Assembly: GCF_000786695.1 (NCBI RefSeq)
Contig: NZ_CP009962.1
Span: 1 to 64,000 of the forward strand
Source: Collimonas arenae
Lineage (GTDB): Bacteria; Pseudomonadota; Gammaproteobacteria; Burkholderiales; Burkholderiaceae_D
Reading direction: 5' to 3'
DNA length: 64,000 bases
Numbering within the stretch: position 1 is the stretch's first letter; every line of letters starts with the position of its first letter. Made by a program: the position numbers and the translations under genes. Below the pieces are notes generated by a model. The model saw only the letters and a list, made by a program, of their open reading frames with translations, was not told the DNA's origin and ran no database searches. This document shows, piece after piece, positions 21,125 through 29,821 of the stretch.

Positions 21125-22285
21125 ATGTACGATTCCCTTCGTCAATTTGAGCCTTTGTTGCCAACGAGGAATGTAGATGCTCTCTTGGACAAAGCCAGCA
21201 GCATCGTTCAATCAGCGATTGCACTGACATCAGTTGGTCACCGCACGAGTCGTGATGCAGTAAGAGAACTCGTAAGATCAATAAATTTTTACTACAGCAA
21301 TCGGATCGAAGGGCAAGGAACTCATCCAGCTAACATCGAAAGAGCGTTAAATCAGGATTTCTCTAACCAGCCTGATATTGCGCTGGCACACATTGGTGCC
21401 GAAAGAGAATTAGAGCTACGTGCAGAAAAAGGACAAAGTGCTATTCAGTCTGATTTCTTGTTAGCAGCGCATGAAGCGCTCTACTCCAGGTTATCTCAAG
21501 CGGACCGAACGACAAAAGATGGTCACATAGTAGAGCCAGGGGTACTAAGAACAGAGGCTGTCGAAGTCGGTAACCATATTCCCCCCACTGCTGAGTCCGT
21601 ACCAAGCTTCCTCAAACGAATGGATGAGGTCTATGGGCAAGAAAAGGGATGGGAACGGAAGCTAATCGCAATCGCTTGCTCGCATCATAGAGCTGCATGG
21701 GTCCATCCTTTTTTTGATGGAAATGGGCGCGCTACTCGTCTTCAGACTCATTGTGCCCTTTGGCCTTTGTCTGGGGGGCTATGGTCCTCAAGTAGAGGCC
21801 TGGCTCGAGCACAGCAAGATTACTATGCGAAGCTAATCAATGCAGATGCACCTCGGCGTGGGGATCTGGATGGGCGAGGTAACTTGACAGCAGCCGGTCT
21901 TACGGAATGGGTCGATTTCTTTCTCGGGATCTGTGAAGACCAAGTGAACTTCATGACTCGGATGTTGGATTTGGATGGTATGAAGCAGCGTATTGAAGCT
22001 CTCATAACCTATCGGGCCGCTCACGATAAAGACATTCGGTCAGAGGCGATTTTGCCACTTCATCATCTCTTTGCCGCAGGTCTGGTATCTCGGGGGGATT
22101 TTATTCAGATGACCGGTCTGGGAGAGCGAACCGGTAGAACTTTATTGGCCCGATTATTGGCAACCAAGCTTGTAGTGAGTGATTCAGCACGTGGGCCGGT
22201 CAATTTTGGCCTCCCCTTGGACGCACTTTATCTCTTACTTCCTGAACTGTATCCAGAGGCAAATACCAGGAACCCAGAGAGTTAA
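21125..22285 (+). CDS. Fic family protein (class II, probable AMP transferase) with C-terminal winged helix
   Basis: This 386-residue protein has an intact Fic motif HPFFDGNGR (194-202), which transfers AMP or another nucleotide moiety to protein hydroxyls. The N-terminal inhibitory motif SNRIEG (58-63, S-x-x-x-E-G) makes it class II: the Glu blocks ATP until released. A C-terminal winged-helix-like segment (about 310-370, GDFIQMTGLGERTGRTLLAR) suggests DNA binding and autoregulation by the CGG repeats upstream. No partner gene is visible. A deleted relative is at 45649-45884. Confidence 0.9.
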   Translation: MYDSLRQFEPLLPTRNVDALLDKASSIVQSAIALTSVGHRTSRDAVRELVRSINFYYSNRIEGQGTHPANIERALNQDFSNQPDIALAHIGAERELELRAEKGQSAIQSDFLLAAHEALYSRLSQADRTTKDGHIVEPGVLRTEAVEVGNHIPPTAESVPSFLKRMDEVYGQEKGWERKLIAIACSHHRAAWVHPFFDGNGRATRLQTHCALWPLSGGLWSSSRGLARAQQDYYAKLINADAPRRGDLDGRGNLTAAGLTEWVDFFLGICEDQVNFMTRMLDLDGMKQRIEALITYRAAHDKDIRSEAILPLHHLFAAGLVSRGDFIQMTGLGERTGRTLLARLLATKLVVSDSARGPVNFGLPLDALYLLLPELYPEANTRNPES

Positions 22286-22328
22286 GGTTTACAGAAGTGC
22301 CAGAACTACTCAGTTCAATCGTCCCTTT

Positions 22329-22466
22329 TGGAATTTTTCAGATATGGCGACATGAACAATAGAATTTTTAATTTTGCGTGTCACTTCCTGAAATATGTGT
22401 GACAAAGTATTTGAAAAATTCATTCTTTTTCAAGGCCCTTGTTTTCAACATGAATGACACCCGACA
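22329..22466. mobile_element. Transposon-end-like sequence B
   Basis: It aligns with end A and end C throughout: TTTTTCAGATATGGCGACA, then GCGTGTCAC, GTGTGACAAAG, GAAAAATTCATTCTTTTTCA, and terminal AATGACACCCGACA ending at 22466. The orientation is the same as A and C. It directly follows the fic gene, which may be cargo of the element this end belonged to. Confidence 0.55.
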
Positions 22467-22561
22467 GATTTGTTATCGTGCAGGGTTGCACTCAAGTGAA
22501 AATTAAGTCGCGCAGAAAGTGAAAAGAACCTACTTTTTCTAGCGTAAATTTTCATGCGTTG

Positions 22562-22595
22562 AAAAAAAACCTCGGTGCTGAACCGAGGTTTTTTT
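22562..22595 (-). terminator. Terminator of the small exported-protein gene
   Basis: AAAACCTCGG and CCGAGGTTTT pair around a TGCTGAA loop, with A and T runs on both sides. It lies about 55 bp beyond the stop of the minus-strand gene. Confidence 0.85.
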
Positions 22596-22649
22596 ATTTC
22601 AAGACGACATTGCAGTGTCTCATGTTAGCCCGCGCAGTCCGAAGCTGCC

Positions 22650-23000
22650 TTATCCACCTTTACTGAGCGGGAGGTTGAGTTTTGCGCGGCAGCTATTTCG
22701 TAGCGCCCGTTCTTCTTTTACGCTGTCATCCAAGGAACCCTGCTTAATGGAACCCTGATTGGGATTTGAAAGAGCGACCATGGCCCTGTCGGCAAATTTT
22801 TGACCGAAACACTTACAGTATTCCGATAATTTTGGATTGCCCTTTAAATCAGACTCTCCGTGCGGCTTTGGAACATCAGCGGCTTTCACACACGAGACCG
22901 CGTACTGGTCGACCATCTGAGGCGGAGCGTCGGCTGCTTTTGTAGCCGAAGCCGCTAGCAGCGCTGCGACGGTAAGCGATATGCGAAACAATGGCTTCAT
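22650..23000 (-). CDS. Small exported protein of unknown function
   Basis: This 116-residue protein has a clear Sec signal peptide (MKPLFRISLTVAALLAASAT, cleavage likely after TKA) and a mature part with Cys residues at VSCVKA, EYCKCFG and NSCRAK, so disulfides in the periplasm are likely. The start at 23000 is preferred because AAGGA lies 5 bases upstream. I do not recognise a named family. Its 5' part with promoter is duplicated at 20396-20547, and its 3' flank at 16308-16500. Confidence 0.75.
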   Translation of the reverse strand: MKPLFRISLTVAALLAASATKAADAPPQMVDQYAVSCVKAADVPKPHGESDLKGNPKLSEYCKCFGQKFADRAMVALSNPNQGSIKQGSLDDSVKEERALRNSCRAKLNLPLSKGG

Positions 23001-23117
23001 GAACATCCTTTTTATTGGTGGTGGAGTACGGTTGGCTGCTCTTGGTCTGAAACGAAAGTGAAAGCATAATTGCTAGTAGGCAATATGGCAATTACCTATA
23101 TGAGATTTTAGGAACAC
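22976..23117 (-). repeat. Second copy of the promoter segment joined to gyrB sequence
   Basis: This is the intact promoter and first codons of the small exported-protein gene. It matches 20396-20547 over about 145 bp. At its outer edge (TGAGATTTTAGGAACAC) it meets the gyrB 3' fragment. Confidence 0.8.
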
Positions 23118-23140
23118 CCCTGGTTCTTGATGCGGCAAAG

Positions 23141-23433
23141 GTGAAAAAGTCAGAGAGTCAGCCATTATCGACTTCCACCAGGCCATAGCCTGGCTGCGCG
23201 ACGAAGCAGAACGCGGCGTCAGCAAGCAGCGCTATAAAGGTCTGGGAGAAATGAACCCAGAGCGGCTGTGGGAAACCACGATGGACCCGACAGTGCGCCG
23301 CTTGCTGAAGGTGCAGATTGAGGATGCTATTGCTGCGGATCAGATCTTCATGACGCTGATGGGGGATGATGTTGAACCGCGTCGGGTGTTTATTGAGTTG
23401 AATGCGCTGCAGGCTGGGAATATTGATGTTTGA
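23141..23433 (+). pseudogene. Diverged duplicate of the gyrB 3' end
   Basis: The frame reads [16 protein letters not shown] and continues to the GyrB C-terminus ALQAGNIDV and stop. I count about 20 differences in 277 bp against 5267-5543 (about 93% identity), many of them synonymous (CGGAGAGCG versus CGTCGGGTG), so it is a homologous import and not a recent copy. It reads MNPERLW where the full gyrB reads MNPSQLW. No start codon or ribosome-binding site makes it an independent gene. Such 3' ends can be restored by islands that recombine into a gene. Confidence 0.92.
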
Positions 23434-23805
23434 GTTATGTCGGATGCCACGGAAAGTGAAATCTGTGCCAAGTTAGTAAGAAAAAGCCAGCCGCCGAGGT
23501 TGGCTTTTTTTTCCCCAAGTTGGACTGCGAAATTAAGTTGACGTGGCACTAGGCGTAAGACAGGCGCAAGAGTGGACGCCAGTATTTTTATCGCTGTGAT
23601 CACTTGGAAGGAAATATTCTGTCAGGCAGCACAGGTGTTGAACTCTGAGCAAAAGGAGGTTTAGGTTGTCGAGATATATTATTGCTATATTGTAATATAT
23701 ATTTGAGGTGGTAAAGGTGGAGTTGACCACTTTTCTTAAGGCCAATTTAGGTTGCTTGAATAACAAATATGGGATGCATTAGTCTCTAACCATCATGGAG
23801 CGAGT
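23434..23805. other. Spacer after the gyrB duplicate
   Basis: This 372-bp spacer holds a strong terminator at 23486-23512. Past 23680 it is very AT-rich with an imperfect ATATATTA / TAATATAT inverted repeat, a likely promoter for the next gene. No coding frame is credible. Confidence 0.55.
23486..23512 (+). terminator. Terminator after the gyrB 3' duplicate
   Basis: GCCAGCC and GGTTGGC pair around GCCGA, followed by eight T. It is about 50 bp past the duplicate's stop and may be the ancestral gyrB terminator that arrived with it. Confidence 0.9.
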
Positions 23806-24264
23806 ATGTCGGAATATAAACTGATTAACGAGATAATTCAGCGATCTCATGCGCAGATTTGGGATGTTGCAAAGTTGGAGTGGGCGCTTAGCGAAGTATA
23901 TGAAGCTGATGAGCCAGATACTTGTTTATGTGGCCATTTTCCAATTATTGAGATTTGCATACTCAAGAACAGAGTTAACCTTCAGTCAGCGACTGTTGGC
24001 AATTGTTGTGTCAAAAAATTCATCGGTCTCCCTTCTGACAAAATATTTCAGGCGGTTAAACGAGTTCGAAAAGACAATGAGAAATCATTGAATGCCGAGG
24101 CCATTCAACATGCATTCCAAAAAGGTTGGATAAATGAATGGGAGTACAAATTTTCCTTAGATACAATGCGGAAGAGAAAACTTTCTGGAAAGCAGGCTCT
24201 CACTCGGACCAAAGTTAATGAAAAAATGCTGTTTAACATGAAACGCACTAGTTCAAATGGCTAA
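23806..24264 (+). CDS. Hypothetical protein with a CxCGH...GNCC cysteine motif
   Basis: This 152-residue soluble protein contains DTCLCGHFPIIEICIL (about 38-53) and, about 20 residues on, VGNCCVKKFIGL. The paired Cys/His clusters suggest a zinc-binding fold. The rest is basic and helical. I have a vague memory of similar small proteins near helicases and defence genes but cannot name a family. It is the first gene of the second accessory block and lies 280 bp before the GHKL-nuclease gene. AT-rich codon use fits horizontal origin. Confidence 0.65.
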   Translation: MSEYKLINEIIQRSHAQIWDVAKLEWALSEVYEADEPDTCLCGHFPIIEICILKNRVNLQSATVGNCCVKKFIGLPSDKIFQAVKRVRKDNEKSLNAEAIQHAFQKGWINEWEYKFSLDTMRKRKLSGKQALTRTKVNEKMLFNMKRTSSNG

Positions 24265-24544
24265 CAAATTCATTTAGTTGCGCACTTCACAATGCGAAGG
24301 GAATGCGTGTAACTGAACTCAAAGACTGAGCGCCACGAATTTTGTAGACTTCTTGAGCCATGGTTCAAGGTTAAAGGGGCGGAATAAATAGAGATAGAAT
24401 TTTACAATCGCTCTTTCATAAATGCAGGAAGGGACATTTTCACCCGCTAGATCTGGTTGCAACACAACGCTAATCAACGTGGTCCATAGATAAGGCCAGT
24501 CTGTCGTCATGTGTCGGTGGCGCGTTTAAGAATATTGGGGAGCT

Positions 24545-26524
24545 ATGAGCACCTATAAAGACATTTCAGGCACAACGGAAATTGGAAACGAAGGTATCAA
24601 GAAGCACTTCAAAAGCATCGAACCTTGGCAACCGGTGTTCGAACTGATCTGGAATGGCTTCGACGCCAAGGCAAAACATTTGGCTGTCGACATTTCATTG
24701 AACAATCTACAAGCTCTTTCTGCGATCTCAATTCTGGACGACGGTGACGGGATTGACCCGACGATCTTGAAGCAGACCTTTGGCCGGTTCAACGACTCAA
24801 ACAAGTATGAAGATGCCGCACAGCATGGCGCCCACGGTCGTGGGCGACTAGCGTTTCATCGCATCTGCCGCTTCGCGACTTGGCACACCAAGACTCCCTC
24901 AGGTCAGGCACGCATCACCATTGATGCTACGACGATCAAAGACTACGATGCTAAGCAGATACCTGATGAAGCGCAGAGTCGCCTATTGAAGGAGCAGGTT
25001 AAAGGCACCTTAGTGGAGCTTGAGGAGTTTTCTTGCAACTTGCCGAGCCTGCCAGAACTGAGAGCGAAATTTGCGATCGAATTTGGCTGGTTTCTTGCCT
25101 TGAATCCTTCGAAGTCGCTAAAACTTAACGCTGTGCCAATTCCAGTGCCGCGCCACGAGATCACGCGGCAGAGTTTCGTCATCAACGCACATCAATTTGA
25201 CGTGCAGGTAATCAGATGGGACGAGCGCCCTAGTTCCGAAAAATCGTACACATACTTACTGGACAGTGCCGGCAGAACTGTTCACAAACAGCTCAGCACC
25301 CTAAACAATAAGGTCGGCTTCTTCACAAGCATCTACATCTCTTCACTCTGGGCAGACACCTTTGCGTCTACCCAAGATCTCATCCAGCCAGATGCCCATA
25401 CTAGTAACTCTTCGGAATGGAAGAACTTGGTGCGCCAATTGGGTGATCTGACACAGTCTTTGTATTATGATTTCTTGCGCCGACAGGCTGCGGTGGAAGT
25501 CGAGAAGTACGTCGAAGAAGGTCTGTTTCCTTCGTACACTGAGCTTCCTCCAGATGAACAATCTTGGCGGCTGGACAATACGAAGGCTCTCGTTATCACT
25601 ATCTTCATGGCCGACCCTTCTGTATTTAGCGCAGCGAGCAAGAAACAGCGCAAGATCATTATCCGGCTACTGGATCGGTTGATCGTCTCCAACGAGAACG
25701 ACTCACTTTTCGAGGTTCTGAACAGCGTCCTCGATCTCGACGACAAATCAATAAAGACGCTTGCCGACCAGCTCAAGCAGACGACGCTCGAAAATATTAT
25801 TGCGACGATAGAGATACTCCAGCGCCGTCAAGTAGCTGCCTCTAAGCTTCGAGTACTGATGAACGACCACTACCGCGAGGTGCTGGAAACACCGGACTTG
25901 CAGAAAATTATTGAGAACAACACCTGGTTGTTTGGCTCTGGCTACGAGATACTCGGCGCTGAAGAAGACAGCTTCACAAAGATCGCCAAAGATCTGCGTG
26001 ACAAGATCCCACAAATTGAGAACATTGGCACCGATGACGTGGATGACGAAGATGATATTGTAGGAGCACGTCGCCAGACGGATCTTTTTCTAGCCCGTCG
26101 TATTCCGGTACTAGATTCAAACGGGCAGAAGGTCTATCGTTGCGTAATCATTGAGATCAAGCGGCCAAGTGTATCGCTTAACATCAAACACCTGCGCCAG
26201 CTCGACGACTATGCCAACATTATCAAGAAGCATCCCGAATTCAGCAGCGAAAAGATGCGCTTTGAACTGATCCTGATTGGGCGGCAGATCTCATCGGCTG
26301 ACACGGAAATCAGGAGCCGACTTAATGGCCAAATCGCACGAGGAGAACTTGGGCTGGTCAGCGATGACCCTCGCATGAAACGGTATGTCTTAAACTGGTA
26401 CACCCTACTCGACACATTCGAGCTGGCTAATGGCTTCCTTCTAGATCAGCTGAAATTGAAGCGTAACTTCTTCGAAGCATCGACCAAGCAAGAGCTCGTG
26501 TCGGAACTGCAGGAAGCTAACTGA
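24545..26524 (+). CDS. GHKL ATPase fused to a Shedu-like PD-(D/E)XK nuclease
   Basis: This 659-residue protein has an N-terminal GHKL (Hsp90/MutL-type) ATPase: N-box ELIWNGFDA (Asn37), DDGDGI (65-70) and GAHGRGRLAF (95-104). A helical middle follows (about 330-450). The C-terminal nuclease-like domain (about 450-620) begins with NNTWLFGSGYE and shows R-Q-T-D-L-F-L (Asp near 513) and IIEIKRPS (Glu near 537, Lys near 539), as in DUF4263/Shedu nucleases. Every catalytic element looks intact. It stands alone with transposon-like end C just downstream. A single-gene anti-phage effector, gated by ATP, is my inference. Confidence 0.85.
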   Translation: MSTYKDISGTTEIGNEGIKKHFKSIEPWQPVFELIWNGFDAKAKHLAVDISLNNLQALSAISILDDGDGIDPTILKQTFGRFNDSNKYEDAAQHGAHGRGRLAFHRICRFATWHTKTPSGQARITIDATTIKDYDAKQIPDEAQSRLLKEQVKGTLVELEEFSCNLPSLPELRAKFAIEFGWFLALNPSKSLKLNAVPIPVPRHEITRQSFVINAHQFDVQVIRWDERPSSEKSYTYLLDSAGRTVHKQLSTLNNKVGFFTSIYISSLWADTFASTQDLIQPDAHTSNSSEWKNLVRQLGDLTQSLYYDFLRRQAAVEVEKYVEEGLFPSYTELPPDEQSWRLDNTKALVITIFMADPSVFSAASKKQRKIIIRLLDRLIVSNENDSLFEVLNSVLDLDDKSIKTLADQLKQTTLENIIATIEILQRRQVAASKLRVLMNDHYREVLETPDLQKIIENNTWLFGSGYEILGAEEDSFTKIAKDLRDKIPQIENIGTDDVDDEDDIVGARRQTDLFLARRIPVLDSNGQKVYRCVIIEIKRPSVSLNIKHLRQLDDYANIIKKHPEFSSEKMRFELILIGRQISSADTEIRSRLNGQIARGELGLVSDDPRMKRYVLNWYTLLDTFELANGFLLDQLKLKRNFFEASTKQELVSELQEAN

Positions 26525-26547
26525 GCCTCGCATCTATGGTCCACGAG

Positions 26548-26682
26548 TATTTTCAACTACTGTGACACAGGCAACGGAATTTTTAACTTGTTGTGTCAAA
26601 AACCGTAATCGAACATGGCGCTGATATTGAAAAAAGCGTTTAGAGTCAAGGCTTGGTTTTTCAAGTTTGGTGTCACGCGACA
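26548..26682. mobile_element. Transposon-end-like sequence C
   Basis: It aligns with A and B: ACTGTGACACAGG, then GGAATTTTTAACTTG and TTGTGTCAAAAACC, GAAAAAAGCG, TCAAGGCTTGGTTTTTCAAG, and terminal TGTCACGCGACA ending at 26682. Similarity to A and B ends at CGACA, whereas A and B stay similar beyond it, so CGACA is probably the true terminus. TGTCGTCATGTGTCG at 24502 might be a matching left end. Confidence 0.55.
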
Positions 26683-26739
26683 AATTATTCAGAACCAGCC
26701 AAGCATCGTTCAGATGGTGGCTGGATAATTTCAACGAAT

Positions 26740-27333
26740 TCAGTAGGTACTTTGAAAATTCGCCATTCCTGGATAAGTTGCTTTAACTATTTGATTTTTA
26801 TCAATTTGCAAAGAAACACCAAGTTTTTCTACTTTGATCCAAAATCCCCCATCAAGGGGATCGGAGGCACTAACTACAAAGGTGTTTGAGATCACAATCC
26901 TTTGTAAGATTGCCCAAGCAATTCCTAATACTGCAGCTTGTATAGTTCGCTCAGCGGCGAGTGGCAGATAACTTTTTAGATGACCAAGCGCTTTCATGTT
27001 CCGAGTATGATCCGCATACGTCTCTGCCAAATTTGGCAAAATGAGGTACCGTTCTTGGTCGTCGTTTTCGTCAAGAAAAATATGCGATCCCAAAAAACTT
27101 GCTTTATGTGAGTTCAGGTTCAAACTTATCTTAATAAAGCCATATCGTACGTCGATGCGTCCAAAATTCAAATTAATTGATATTTTTTCGGGATCAGTCA
27201 ACATGCCAAGTGCGAGAGTAATTACTATGCATCTTTTGTTTGGGTCTATCTCATCGTCTTCAGAAACAGCAATCGAAAGCAAGTGAGCAAATACTTCCTT
27301 TGAGAGCACTTCATTATTTGAACTAGGTTTCAT
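26740..27333 (-). CDS. Hypothetical 197-residue protein
   Basis: I do not recognise this protein. It has beta-strand-rich parts (ISINLNFGRIDVRYGFIKIS), an acidic loop DENDDQERYL, and one hydrophobic helix AAVLGIAWAILQRIVI (about 136-151) that could be a core helix or weak membrane segment. It lies between end C and the SIR2-type gene, on the same strand as the latter but 236 bp downstream. The codon use is AT-rich like its neighbours. Confidence 0.55.
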   Translation of the reverse strand: MKPSSNNEVLSKEVFAHLLSIAVSEDDEIDPNKRCIVITLALGMLTDPEKISINLNFGRIDVRYGFIKISLNLNSHKASFLGSHIFLDENDDQERYLILPNLAETYADHTRNMKALGHLKSYLPLAAERTIQAAVLGIAWAILQRIVISNTFVVSASDPLDGGFWIKVEKLGVSLQIDKNQIVKATYPGMANFQSTY

Positions 27334-27569
27334 ACTCTGATACGTCCTTTAATTAGGTCTCATTTGTTTGCTACGCCAAACGTCCGTCTCCCAAGCATAA
27401 CTTTAAATACACCACTGCTATCTACATTGCTGTCAGAAAAATCCGCTTGCTTGTAGACGCAAAAAGATTATATGCCGGCTATTCAAGAGGTAAAACCAGG
27501 CGCACACGAGGAAATATGTTTGGCGTCCAAGCTCACGAATAGGTATCAGTGAGATTGGGTATGTATGAT

Positions 27570-29567
27570 TTAATTATCGGGCTTTTCTGCCGCAATATAT
27601 CTTGGCAAAAATAAGCGCTGCCGCTTCCAATATGAAATCCCTCCCAATACTCTTTCCGCTTTAATCCAGCATTCTGCTATCGCTACTTGTAAGCCGTGTT
27701 CACTCAGTGCAGTGGCGATACGTGTTGAATCGAACAATAATTCAACAACAACGTCTACACAGCCCTGACCCTGAGAAAAACGTGATCTCGTAGTACGCCG
27801 TCCCTTTTTCTGGCTATCTTCATTTAAGCTTTCAATTCCCTTGGGCCACCGTCGACGAATTGCTGAAAGCAAAATCGTCGCTAACTCCAAATTGATTTCC
27901 ACTAGATCTGCTAGCCTGTCTTCCTCGCGGGCAGTACTTTGCTCGATAAGAAAGTAACCTGGTATAAGTGGGCCGTCTTCAGTATAGAAATCAGGAGCTG
28001 AGCGTTGCTCTTTCACCAAAAGCCACAATTTCCCTAAGAATTCCCGCTCATTTTCATCATCTGCAAGCAATGCAAATCGCCGCACATTTTGTGTTTGTAG
28101 TTTGCCTTGAAGAGCAATGGGAAGTTCATTCGCATCTGGAAGGGCGGTTATGTTGTATAGGAGGTTCATTGTTGCATCAATGAGCTTCCTTGTTGCTCGT
28201 GCTCTAAAAAGCGAAGTACTTTGCAAGTTCTCCACAACATCTAAGGCGCAAGCAATGGCTTCAATTTTTTCTGCAGGGTCAAGCAATTTTCTTGGCCAAA
28301 TTGTTTGAGTTAAGAGAAGTCGGATAATTGCGGTAATTTTCAGTCCTCTATGCCGCAATAGTCTGGTGCGCGTAATTGAGATTGCTGTTGTTTGCAGCCG
28401 CGTGAGATGTGAGTGAAGCTCAAGCGCCTCCTTTTTCATACCTTGAATAAAAAATACCTCGGGTGACATGCTTTGAGCTGCACTCTCATTCTGCAATTCA
28501 TATCTGAAAGATCTTAATTCCTCATCTGCCAATTGTCCCAAGCCTACTGATGCGGCTAGCCTTGCTCCATTCAGATGCCGTTCGGCTTTGGACGGCGTAT
28601 AGAGTGTTTGCAACTGCTCGTCTAATGTTGAGAGCTCCTGACTGCCAAGAATTTCCATATCATGATTAATTGAGCTGCCTATCAAACGAGAAAGAATTCT
28701 GTTTGTCTGTCCCCTTTCCACATTCATGCCAGCGAATGCTGATCCCCAAGAGGCCCAAGGCTCTATATCTTCATCAAAGTCATCGTGATCTTCCGTTTCG
28801 AAGCTATGGGAAATCCAAATAAGTTTCGATGAATTTCGCGAATTTAATCGGTCACGAATCCAGTGATTAACATCGAAGTGATCCGTTCCGCTATAGCCAG
28901 CGACGATAGTCGCGTCAACGGTTGTCATAATATCTGTCAATAAAGCTCTCATGGCTTCTGGCAGACCCAGTTGAAGATCCTTTAGCGTAGCACCGAGATT
29001 TTCGACACCTTGAGAGATAGTTCCATGTAGTTTTACCAAGCCCCAATTCTCTCCATACTCTCGATACAAAATTTCAATCTGCTTACCGTCGGGATGAATT
29101 ATGTGTACAGGAATTCGGTGAGCAGATGCTTGCTCAATGCAATCATCGAAATTTGTCGTTATACACCACCCTTTTGTTCTAAGAAGGTGTTCAGCAATAA
29201 CATGATGATTGTTGTTCGGTATTCTTGTTTCAAATAGTCGCAATAAATTTTTCGGGTTCGTCGCCCTAGAAAAATCTTCAATTGCTGAAACATTACATGT
29301 TCTATCAAGGACATGCTCGAGACGTGGGAGTGAACGTCGTAGAACGGGCTCACATTGCTCAAAAACAGCCAAAATTTCGCTTGCTGTGCTGTCGGGAAGA
29401 AGGTGGCGAATTAACGCCTCGGTGAGAACAGCACCATTTGGTAGGCAAGTCGGCGCTTCGATGGAAATACCTGCACCTACCCATAGTGCAGATGTTCCAG
29501 GAAATTTGTCTGTCCCCCTCGAATGGCTCCACCAATGTTCTACGGAATTCAGTTCCTCGATAATCAT
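27570..29567 (-). CDS. SIR2-like NAD-binding domain protein (probable defence effector)
   Basis: From ATG 29567 (MIIEELNSVEHWW) this 665-residue protein has an N-terminal SIR2-like domain (about 20-300): GAGIS (31-35), TTNFDD (137-142) and KLHG (179-182, with the catalytic-type His181). The second half is helical with no known motif. SIR2 domains of this kind in defence systems often consume NAD+ to stop an infected cell. It is divergent from the MORC/Z1 operon, 255 bp between start codons. No sensor partner is obvious. Confidence 0.82.
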   Translation of the reverse strand: MIIEELNSVEHWWSHSRGTDKFPGTSALWVGAGISIEAPTCLPNGAVLTEALIRHLLPDSTASEILAVFEQCEPVLRRSLPRLEHVLDRTCNVSAIEDFSRATNPKNLLRLFETRIPNNNHHVIAEHLLRTKGWCITTNFDDCIEQASAHRIPVHIIHPDGKQIEILYREYGENWGLVKLHGTISQGVENLGATLKDLQLGLPEAMRALLTDIMTTVDATIVAGYSGTDHFDVNHWIRDRLNSRNSSKLIWISHSFETEDHDDFDEDIEPWASWGSAFAGMNVERGQTNRILSRLIGSSINHDMEILGSQELSTLDEQLQTLYTPSKAERHLNGARLAASVGLGQLADEELRSFRYELQNESAAQSMSPEVFFIQGMKKEALELHSHLTRLQTTAISITRTRLLRHRGLKITAIIRLLLTQTIWPRKLLDPAEKIEAIACALDVVENLQSTSLFRARATRKLIDATMNLLYNITALPDANELPIALQGKLQTQNVRRFALLADDENEREFLGKLWLLVKEQRSAPDFYTEDGPLIPGYFLIEQSTAREEDRLADLVEINLELATILLSAIRRRWPKGIESLNEDSQKKGRRTTRSRFSQGQGCVDVVVELLFDSTRIATALSEHGLQVAIAECWIKAERVLGGISYWKRQRLFLPRYIAAEKPDN

Positions 29568-29821
29568 CGGGTGACACTTGTTTGAAATGTTGAGTGGTTC
29601 CAATTTTACAAGTTTAATCTTAATGAAACCAACCAATATTGCTTATACGCATGTTAGTATTTTCCTAAGAACAAATTTCTGACAAACGAGAGTGTTTATT
29701 CTCGTTGCTATTTTTCTGGCTATGGGGCTCACGGAGAAACCATGGGCTTCCAGCGGCTATATTTGCGGACCAAACGGAAAGCCGTTCATGGTCATGCGCT
29801 TTAATCGGAGTCTGCCAGCTT

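Larger units (their letters stand above)
22286..22649. other. Gene-free spacer with transposon-like end B and repeat copy 2
   Basis: This 364-bp spacer between fic and the exported-protein gene has no coding frame. It consists of end B (22329-22466), the shared flank sequence, and a terminator at 22562-22595. Confidence 0.7.

Noticed and set aside
29705..29821. Upstream extension of the MORC-like ATPase
   Set aside because: The leader has no conserved features; the GHKL domain begins normally from the ATG at 29822.
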